Source of the DNA: Gordonia sp. SID5947
Lineage (GTDB): Bacteria > Actinomycetota > Actinomycetes > Mycobacteriales > Mycobacteriaceae
Direction: 5' to 3'
Assembly (NCBI RefSeq): GCF_009862785.1
Contig: NZ_WWHU01000001.1
Span: 1,240,001 to 1,304,000 of the forward strand
Length of the DNA: 64,000 bases
A model generated the notes under the pieces. It saw only the letters and a program-made list of their open reading frames with translations, ran no database searches and had not been told where the DNA came from. Both the position numbers and the translations under genes were made by a program. Each line of letters starts with the position of its first letter. The stretch's first letter is position 1. Positions 58,340 to 64,000 of this stretch are shown piece after piece.

Positions 58340-59730
58340 CCTCCACACAGATCGTCGACCTCGCGATCATCGGTTCCGGAAGCGGCAACTCCATCCCCGA
58401 CGAACGGTTCGACGACCGGACCATCGCGATCTTCGAGGAAGGCATCTACGGCGGTACATGCCTCAACGTCGGGTGTATCCCCACCAAGATGTTCGTCTAC
58501 GCTGCCGAGGTCGCCGAGATGGCGCGCCACTCCGATCGCTACGGAGTCCACGCACGTGTCGAATCCGTGGACTGGCCCGCGATCGTCGACCGGATCTTCG
58601 GTCGAATCGATCCGATCTCGGCGGGCGGCAGGGAGTACCGCGAGCACCGCTGCGCGAATGTCACCGTGTACTCCGCTCACGTCGAGTTCGACGGCCGCGA
58701 CGACGAAGGCCGATATCGACTCGTCACCCCCGATGCCGTCGTCCTGGCATCGGAGGTGGTGATCGCCGCGGGCTCGCGCGCCACCGCCCCACCGGAGATC
58801 GCCGACAGCGGAGTGCGATACCACACCAGCGACGACGTCATGCGCCTCGACCGACTGCCGGAACGACTCGTCATCGTCGGAAGCGGTTATGTCGCAGCCG
58901 AATTCGCCCACGTCTTCGGCGCACTCGGAACCGCCGTCTCGATCATCGCACGTGGCCCGGCACTGCTCCGGCATCTCGATGCAGAGATCGCCGCGCGATT
59001 CACCGAGATCGCCACCGGCAAATGGGATGTCCACCTCGACACGCATGTGACGGGGGCGGTCGACCTGCCCGACGGCGGGGTGCGGGTCACGTTCGCCGAC
59101 GGCACCCACATCGACGGAGATGCGTTGCTGGTGGCCACGGGCCGCAAGCCGAACGGCGACCGACTCAACCTGGGATCGATCGGTGTCGCCCTCGACGCTG
59201 AGGGTCGCGTCGTCTGTGATCGACACGGGCGTACCGATGCCACCGGCGTATGGGCACTCGGCGATGTGAGTTCGCCCTACCAGCTCAAGCACGTCGCGAA
59301 CCACGAGGAGCGGGTGGTCCAGGCCAATCTGCTCAAGGACTGGGATGCTGACGACCTGGTTGCCGTCGACCACCGTTTCGTTCCCGCCGCAGTGTTCACG
59401 CACCCGCAGATCGCGTCGGTCGGCCTGACCGAGACGCAGGCACGCGATCTCGGGTTGGACATCACGGTGAAAGTGCAGGCCTACGGTGACGTCGCCTACG
59501 GCTGGGCGATGGAGGACACCACGGGTTTCTGCAAGCTGATCGCCGAGCGCGGCAGTGGCCGCCTGCTGGGGTGCCACATCCTCGGGCCGCAGGCGCCCAC
59601 CGTCATCCAACCCGTCATCCAGGCGATGTCGTTCGGCCTCAACGCATCCGACATGGCTCATGGACAGTACTGGATTCATCCGGCGATGCCCGAGGTGCTC
59701 GAGAACGCCCTGCTCGGTCTCGAGATCTAG
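58336..59730 (+). CDS. mtr: Mycothione reductase
   Basis: NADPH-dependent FAD flavoenzyme that reduces mycothiol disulfide, the glutathione-reductase equivalent of mycolata. It is 464 residues. The FAD motif is [10 protein letters not shown], the redox disulfide is Cys42-Cys47 in [13 protein letters not shown], the NADP domain has [17 protein letters not shown], and the C-terminus has the catalytic His-Glu ([14 protein letters not shown]). The ATG at 58336 overlaps the upstream hydrolase stop. Its presence shows mycothiol-based redox chemistry. Confidence 0.95.
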   Translation: MTSTQIVDLAIIGSGSGNSIPDERFDDRTIAIFEEGIYGGTCLNVGCIPTKMFVYAAEVAEMARHSDRYGVHARVESVDWPAIVDRIFGRIDPISAGGREYREHRCANVTVYSAHVEFDGRDDEGRYRLVTPDAVVLASEVVIAAGSRATAPPEIADSGVRYHTSDDVMRLDRLPERLVIVGSGYVAAEFAHVFGALGTAVSIIARGPALLRHLDAEIAARFTEIATGKWDVHLDTHVTGAVDLPDGGVRVTFADGTHIDGDALLVATGRKPNGDRLNLGSIGVALDAEGRVVCDRHGRTDATGVWALGDVSSPYQLKHVANHEERVVQANLLKDWDADDLVAVDHRFVPAAVFTHPQIASVGLTETQARDLGLDITVKVQAYGDVAYGWAMEDTTGFCKLIAERGSGRLLGCHILGPQAPTVIQPVIQAMSFGLNASDMAHGQYWIHPAMPEVLENALLGLEI

Positions 59731-59768
59731 CGCGATCGATGGTGCCCTGCGATTTCCGCTCCGGCGCG

Positions 59769-59774
59769 TAGGAT
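59769..59774 (+). promoter_or_regulatory. -10-like hexamer TAGGAT, leaderless ATG
   Basis: TAGGAT, 6 bases, then ATG at 59781 of the sulfite-oxidase-like gene. There is no Shine-Dalgarno sequence. Confidence 0.5.
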
Positions 59775-59780
59775 CTCGGC

Positions 59781-60377
59781 ATGGCGATCGTGAACCGGGA
59801 CTTCGTGGGGCGTCGCGACCGAGATGCCGGCCGACTCCCACCGGGTCAGTACCGGACCTTCGACTTCCCGGTGTTGTCGGCCGAACCCACACCGGCGATC
59901 CCGCTGGATGGCTGGTCGTTGACCATGCAGTCGTCGGATCACCGGGCGCACACGTGGACCTGGGCGCAGTTCCAGGACCTGCCGCACGAGGAGATCGTCA
60001 CCGACATCCATTGCGTGACCCGCTGGTCCAAGTTCGAGACACGCTGGCGTGGTGTCTCTTTCGACACCATCATGAACAATCTGCCCTGGCCGGGCGACAG
60101 TCATGTGATGGCGCACTGCCACGGTGGCTACACGACCAACCTGGCCGTGGCAGACCTCGTCTCGGGCCGGGGATGGATCGCCGATTCCTACGACGGTGAA
60201 CCTCTGCCGGCCGAACACGGTGGCCCGGCGCGATTGTTGGTGCCGCATCTCTATTTCTGGAAGAGCGCCAAATGGGTGCGCCGACTTCGGTTCATGTCGG
60301 ATGACGCCCCTGGGTTCTGGGAGAGCCGCGGCTACCACATGCACGGCGACCCCTGGACCGAGCAGCGGTACTCATGA
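59781..60377 (+). CDS. Sulfite oxidase-like molybdopterin protein
   Basis: A 198-residue protein of the oxidoreductase molybdopterin-binding (YedY/sulfite oxidase) family without the C-terminal dimer domain. The molybdenum-ligand cysteine is Cys78 in DIHCVTRWSKFETRW, and the conserved MAHCHGGYTTN and LLVPHLYFWKSAKWVRRLRFM segments follow. No Tat or Sec signal is present, so unlike MsrP it should be cytoplasmic. It overlaps the flavin reductase gene (ATGA). A two-component molybdoenzyme-reductase is likely; the substrate is unknown. Confidence 0.9.
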   Translation: MAIVNRDFVGRRDRDAGRLPPGQYRTFDFPVLSAEPTPAIPLDGWSLTMQSSDHRAHTWTWAQFQDLPHEEIVTDIHCVTRWSKFETRWRGVSFDTIMNNLPWPGDSHVMAHCHGGYTTNLAVADLVSGRGWIADSYDGEPLPAEHGGPARLLVPHLYFWKSAKWVRRLRFMSDDAPGFWESRGYHMHGDPWTEQRYS

Positions 60378-61087
60378 GTGAGTGGCAGGTGACCACGGTC
60401 CTTTCGGACGTCCGTCACAGCACGAGCGCACGATCGCTGCGTCTCGGTCTCGCCGAGCCGTTCCGGGGACTGCCGGGCCAGCATGTCGACATCCGCCTGA
60501 CCGCGGAGGACGGCTACTCGACCGCGCGCACCTACTCGTTGTCCGATGTCCGGGAGGCCAGGACGATCGAGGTCACGGTCGAACGCGCGGAGGACGGTGA
60601 GGTGTCGCCCTACCTGGTCGACGTCGTCGAGGTGGGCGAGCCGCTCGAGGTGACGCGTGCGCACGGTGGCTGGTTCACCTGGGACGGGCAGGACCCACGG
60701 CCGGTGCAGCTGATCGCCGGCGGCTCCGGGCTCGCACCGTTGATGGCGATGATCCGCAATCGAGAGATCGCCGCGCCGATGGTGCCGTTCAATCTGGTGT
60801 ACTCGCTGCGGTCGCCGGATCGGCTCCTGTTTGCCGATGAGCTCCGACAACTCGCGCGGCTGCGACGGATGCCGGTGCATCTGACCTACTCACGCGAGGC
60901 CCCCGCCGACGATGTGCGCCCGGTCGGCCGACTGACCGGGGACGAGCTTTCGGGATTGACCATCGGGCCCGACCGGCAACCAACCGTGTTCATCTGCGGG
61001 CCCAACGGTTTCGTCGAACAGTGCGCGGCGGCCATGGTCGCGGCCAGGCACGAACCCGGACGGATACGCACCGAACGCTTCGGGTGA
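60374..61087 (+). CDS. FAD/NAD-binding ferredoxin-reductase-type protein
   Basis: A 237-residue FNR-fold flavoprotein. The FAD domain has TARTYSLSDV (R-x-Y-S/T motif), and the NAD(P) domain has LIAGGSGLAPLMAMI and VFICGPNGFVEQCAAAMV. No 2Fe-2S domain is attached. It overlaps the molybdopterin protein by four bases and probably supplies or takes its electrons. It is convergent with the epoxide-hydrolase-like gene, 10 bases away. Confidence 0.9.
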   Translation: MSEWQVTTVLSDVRHSTSARSLRLGLAEPFRGLPGQHVDIRLTAEDGYSTARTYSLSDVREARTIEVTVERAEDGEVSPYLVDVVEVGEPLEVTRAHGGWFTWDGQDPRPVQLIAGGSGLAPLMAMIRNREIAAPMVPFNLVYSLRSPDRLLFADELRQLARLRRMPVHLTYSREAPADDVRPVGRLTGDELSGLTIGPDRQPTVFICGPNGFVEQCAAAMVAARHEPGRIRTERFG

Positions 61088-61097
61088 CCCGGGCGTG

Positions 61098-61922
61098 TCA
61101 GAACATCGCTGATCGCAGGGCGATCTCACTCGCCAACGCCGCAGCAGCGTTCTGCGGGATCCAGTGGTCGACGCCCGGCAACTCGCAGAACCGATAGTCG
61201 GAGTATGCATAGCGGCCGCTCAGCTCGGCCTGCTCGCGTCCCAGTGCGGTGTCGCCGTCGCCCCACACCATCGTCGTGGGGATCTCGACGGCCGGGCAGG
61301 CAAGGGTCTCGGCGATGTTGCCGGTGAAATTGGCGCGGTACCAGTTGAGCGGCCCGGTCAGTGCCCCCGGCTCCATCAACGGCTTGAGCTCGTCGGCGGT
61401 GACGCCGGCACGTCGCAACAGCACGCCGTTGCGCGCCAACAACTTCTCCTCGGCGTCGTCGGCGATGAAATCCTTGATGTACGAGGACTTCTCCCGCTGG
61501 TCGCTCGAGGTCAGCGCGTCCCGCATCGCCGACGGGTGTCCGGTGCTCGCCGCGACGAGGCTGGTGAAACGGTCCAGGTGTTTGGCCGCGAGATGCCACG
61601 CGACGATGCCACCCCAGTCGTGTCCGACCACCATCGCATACTGGACGCCGAGCACGTCGAGGACGCCGAGGGCGTCACCGACGAGTTCGGACAGTCGGTA
61701 GGCGTCGGTTCCCACTGGCCGCGCGCCGGGGCTGTAGCCCCGCTGATCGAAGACGATCGTGCGCAGGCCGCTCTCGTGCAGTCGCGGGACCACGGTGTCG
61801 AAGCACGAGCTGTTGACCGGGAATCCGTGCAGGAGCAGCACCCATTTGCCGTCCTCGGGTCCGCCGATCCGGACGTCGAATGTGTGTTCCCCGACCCTCA
61901 CCGCATGCTGTTGCGTCTCCAC
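61098..61922 (-). CDS. Epoxide hydrolase/haloalkane dehalogenase-like alpha/beta hydrolase
   Basis: A 274-residue alpha/beta hydrolase with an aspartate nucleophile motif: VVGHDWGGIVAWHLA. The oxyanion strand is VLLLHGFPVNSSCFD and the terminal His region is LPGVDHWIPQ. Asp rather than Ser in the elbow is typical of soluble epoxide hydrolases and dehalogenases. The two cannot be told apart here. GTG at 61922 is the start, with TATCCT six bases upstream. It is downstream of and separate from cobQ by 45 bases on the same strand. Confidence 0.88.
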   Translation of the reverse strand: METQQHAVRVGEHTFDVRIGGPEDGKWVLLLHGFPVNSSCFDTVVPRLHESGLRTIVFDQRGYSPGARPVGTDAYRLSELVGDALGVLDVLGVQYAMVVGHDWGGIVAWHLAAKHLDRFTSLVAASTGHPSAMRDALTSSDQREKSSYIKDFIADDAEEKLLARNGVLLRRAGVTADELKPLMEPGALTGPLNWYRANFTGNIAETLACPAVEIPTTMVWGDGDTALGREQAELSGRYAYSDYRFCELPGVDHWIPQNAAAALASEIALRSAMF

Positions 61923-61928
61923 CGGCCC

Positions 61929-61934
61929 AGGATA
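61929..61934 (-). promoter_or_regulatory. -10-like hexamer TATCCT, leaderless GTG
   Basis: TATCCT, 6 bases, then GTG at 61922 of the epoxide-hydrolase-like gene. Confidence 0.5.
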
Positions 61935-61967
61935 GGCGAGATCCGACGGTTCGGGCTCTGGCGCGGG

Positions 61968-63496
61968 TCAATCGAGGCGATGGGTGATGACGGGCGACCG
62001 GGGGTCGGCGCCCTTCTCGATGATCGCCTCGAGGGCCGCCATGTCGAGGTGTTCACCGACGAGATCTGCCATGAGGTCCACCTGGACGTGTCGAATCCGG
62101 TCGACGACGGTGTCGGTGGCCACGACGAAGCCGGTGACCGCCCGTTGCTCGGCGACCTGGCGGAGCAGATCGCGCCGGAACGCGTCGGAGGCGAGCAGTC
62201 CGTGCCAGTGTGTGCCGCGCACGGCGCCGCGCACCGCACCCTCGGGACCATTCTCCGCATCGGTGATCCAGGGCTGTTCCCGCGATGACCGCACGCGGCC
62301 GTGATGGATCTCGTAGCCGCTGATCGGCAGGCCCGCACCGATTCCGGTCACCTGACGGAGTATCTTGCCCGGTTCGAACCCGATCTCGAGGTCGAGAAGG
62401 CCGAGCCCCTCGACCGGACCGACTCCCGACTCCACCGGATCGTCGATGCGGCGGCCGAGCATCTGGAAGCCGCCGCAGATCCCGATCACCGGTCCCCCAC
62501 GCCGTGCCCGGGCGACCACGGCGTCGGCGAGTCCCCGGCTCCGCAGCCACGCGAGATCCGACACCGTCGCGCGAGTCCCCGGCAGTACCACCAGGTCCGC
62601 CGACGTCACGCTCGCCGCATCGTCGACCCAGGTCACGTCGACGCCGGGCTCACAGCCCAGGGCCTCCACATCCGTCGTGTTGGACACCCGGGCAGTCGGA
62701 TCGCGGCTACCGAGAGGCGAACGCCTCCCGGGTCGGCGGCGTCGTGGTCGGGCGGGCCGACCCGACGCCCCACCGGAGCGGCGAGCGAATCCTCGGCGTC
62801 GATCCAGAGATCGGACCGGTACGGGATCACCCCGAGGGTCGGTCGTCCGGTCAGTCCCCGGAGCTGGTCGAGTCCCGGCTCGAGGATCGCCGGATCGCCC
62901 CGGAACTTGTTGATCACGTATCCCGCGACGAGGTGCTGGTCGTCGGCGTCGAGCACAGCCGTCGTGCCGAAGAGGTGTGCGAGGGAACCGCCACGGTCGA
63001 TGTCGCTCACCACGATGACGGGGAGCTCCGCCGAGCGGGCCAGACCCATGTTCGCGATGTCGGTCGAGCGCAGATTGATCTCGGCGACCGAACCGGCACC
63101 CTCACAGATCACGACGTCGAATTCGTCTCGGAGCGAAGCGAGTTCGTCGGCCACGATCCCCACCAGGCGAGCCCGCCACGCGTGATAGTCGCGGGCACCG
63201 ACGTCACCCGCGGGTTGCCCGCGCACCACCACGTGGGAACGGCGATCGCTACCGGGCTTGAGCAGGACCGGGTTGAACCGGGTCGACGGGTCCAGCCCGC
63301 ATGCGAACGCTTGCAGCGCCTGGGCACGCCCGATCTCACCGCCGTCGAGCGTGACCACGGAATTGTTCGACATGTTCTGCGCCTTGAACGGCGCGACGCG
63401 CATCCCCTGCCTGGTCAGGAGGCGGCACAGCCCCGCGACGATCAGGCTCTTGCCGGCGTCGGAACTGGTGCCGCCGACCAGCAATGCACCCTTCAC
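61968..63496 (-). pseudogene. cobQ: Cobyric acid synthase CobQ, frameshifted
   Basis: Amidates adenosylcobyrinate diamide at b, d, e and g. The restored protein is about 509 residues. The first frame (from GTG 63496) has [25 protein letters not shown] and [12 protein letters not shown], and it runs to SVAAIRLPG before drifting out of homology and stopping near 62633. The second frame (from 62687 to 61968) resumes with [11 protein letters not shown] and carries the glutaminase Cys (GICGGFQMLG) and His (GTHWHGLL). One missing C in CTGCCCGGGTG restores the family sequence. It is ten bases after map. Confidence 0.88.
62687..62695 (-). other. Frameshift site in cobQ
   Basis: The minus strand reads CTG CCC GGG TGT. 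An added C gives CTG CCC CGG GTG TCC, which encodes L-P-R-V-S as in intact homologues. The GTG at 62687 could also restart translation of the C-terminal half. Confidence 0.85.
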
Positions 63497-63506
63497 TCCG
63501 GTGGCG

Positions 63507-64000
63507 TCACTCGTCGGGCAGAGTGAGGATCTCCGCGCCGTTCTCCGTCACCACAAGCGTGTGCTCGAACTGGGCGGTCCACTTCTTGTCCGTGGTCGCG
63601 ACCGTCCAGCCGTCATCCCAGATCTCGTAGCCGAGACCGCCGAGATTGATCATCGGCTCGATCGTGAACACCATGCCCGGCTCGATGACGGTATCGACGT
63701 CGGGCTGGTCGTAATGGAGGATCACCAGCCCGTTGTGAAACGTCTCGCCGATGCCGTGTCCGGTGAAGTCGCGCACCACGTTGTATCCGAAGCGGTTCGC
63801 GTACGCCTCGATGACCCGCCCGATCACGTTCAGCTCGCGCCCGGGCTTCACCGCCTTGATCGCGCGCTCGGTGGCGGTGCGCGTGCGCTCGACGAGGTCG
63901 GCCGCCTCGGTGGAGACGTCACCGGCGAGGAAGGTCGCGTTGGTGTCGCCGTGCACGCCGTCGATGTAGGCGGTCACGTCGATGTTGACGATGTCACCGT
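63507..64000 (-). CDS. map: Methionine aminopeptidase type I (cut by window edge)
   Basis: Removes the N-terminal methionine from new proteins. Only the C-terminal ~164 codons are present; the gene runs off the right edge. Metal ligands are visible: Asp in [14 protein letters not shown] and [11 protein letters not shown], His in [13 protein letters not shown], Glu in [10 protein letters not shown] and Glu in AQFEHTLVV. The next gene, ten bases downstream, is cobQ. The order and sequence fit MapB (Rv2861c) of M. tuberculosis. The actual start is outside the window. Confidence 0.95.
   Translation of the reverse strand, partial: GDIVNIDVTAYIDGVHGDTNATFLAGDVSTEAADLVERTRTATERAIKAVKPGRELNVIGRVIEAYANRFGYNVVRDFTGHGIGETFHNGLVILHYDQPDVDTVIEPGMVFTIEPMINLGGLGYEIWDDGWTVATTDKKWTAQFEHTLVVTENGAEILTLPDE

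Noticed and set aside
58252..59892. 546-codon open frame on the minus strand
   Set aside because: Antisense to mtr, whose redox motif and FAD motif are intact.

Overview
The window is high-GC, densely coded chromosomal DNA from a mycolic-acid actinomycete (order Mycobacteriales). The evidence is mycothione reductase, a mycothiol-type DinB-like protein, PptT/PptH, and a gene order that follows M. tuberculosis from about ftsK (Rv2748c) to mapB (Rv2861c), with large blocks missing or replaced. Gordonia or a close relative is my best guess; that is an inference from gene content, not a measured similarity. I count 61 genes. Two are cut by the window edges and two are broken by one-base frameshifts. 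I see no tRNA, rRNA, CRISPR array, prophage or insertion sequence.

Layout. 1-6.8 kb: ftsK (partial), a DinB-like protein, then thyX-dapA-RNase J and a DUF427 protein. 7-9.6 kb: two exported phosphatases (PhoD and a tyrosine phosphatase). 9.6-16 kb: a HAD hydrolase, a TetR/oxidoreductase divergent pair, the coupled thyA-dfrA-YcaQ operon, and a second TetR with a small divergent protein. 16-21.8 kb: dapB with two small genes, the aldR/ald divergent pair, an array of 21-base repeats, an NRDE protein and a CBS/DUF294 protein. 21.9-29.5 kb: pnp, rpsO, ribF, an MntR-like regulator, and pptH-pptT-truB. 29.5-38.2 kb: an exported lipase-like protein, then the minus-strand translation operon rimP-nusA-ylxR-infB-rbfA-nrnA-dinF. 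38.4-42.5 kb: a ferritin-like pair, proS, yaaA and a PNPOx-like protein. 42.6-47.2 kb: a frameshifted MFS gene, cysG and an acyl-CoA ligase. 47.3-50.8 kb: an acyl-ACP desaturase and a DosR/DosS-like two-component pair. 50.8-55.4 kb: the cobalamin genes chelatase-cobO-cobB with a GNAT gene. 55.5-64 kb: mqo, hydrolase-mtr, a molybdoprotein plus flavin reductase pair, an epoxide-hydrolase-like gene, a frameshifted cobQ and map (partial).

How the genes work together. ThyA, ThyX and DHFR supply dTMP and recycle folate. DapA and DapB make diaminopimelate. RimP, NusA, YlxR, IF2, RbfA, S15, TruB, ProRS and Map serve translation, and PNPase, RNase J and NrnA serve RNA turnover. PptT loads, and PptH is known to unload, phosphopantetheine on carrier proteins. 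CysG, CobB, CobO, CobQ and the ChlI/ChlD-like chelatase belong to siroheme and cobalamin synthesis. Mtr recycles mycothiol. The DosS-like kinase keeps the heme-ligand histidine, and its regulator gene lies beside an O2-dependent desaturase gene and a DosR-like half-site.

The most useful new observations are: (i) sixteen starts that share the pattern TANNNT, 6-8 bases, start codon, which predicts leaderless transcription and fixes several start codons; (ii) the two one-base frameshifts, both in short G/C runs; (iii) the 21-base repeat array with units in opposing orientation; (iv) a kinase gene overlapping cobB; (v) an 18-bp-stem terminator inside the infB-rbfA operon; (vi) an own promoter and leader hairpin for rpsO. 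I did not find a convincing large undescribed system; most of the window is conserved core genome.
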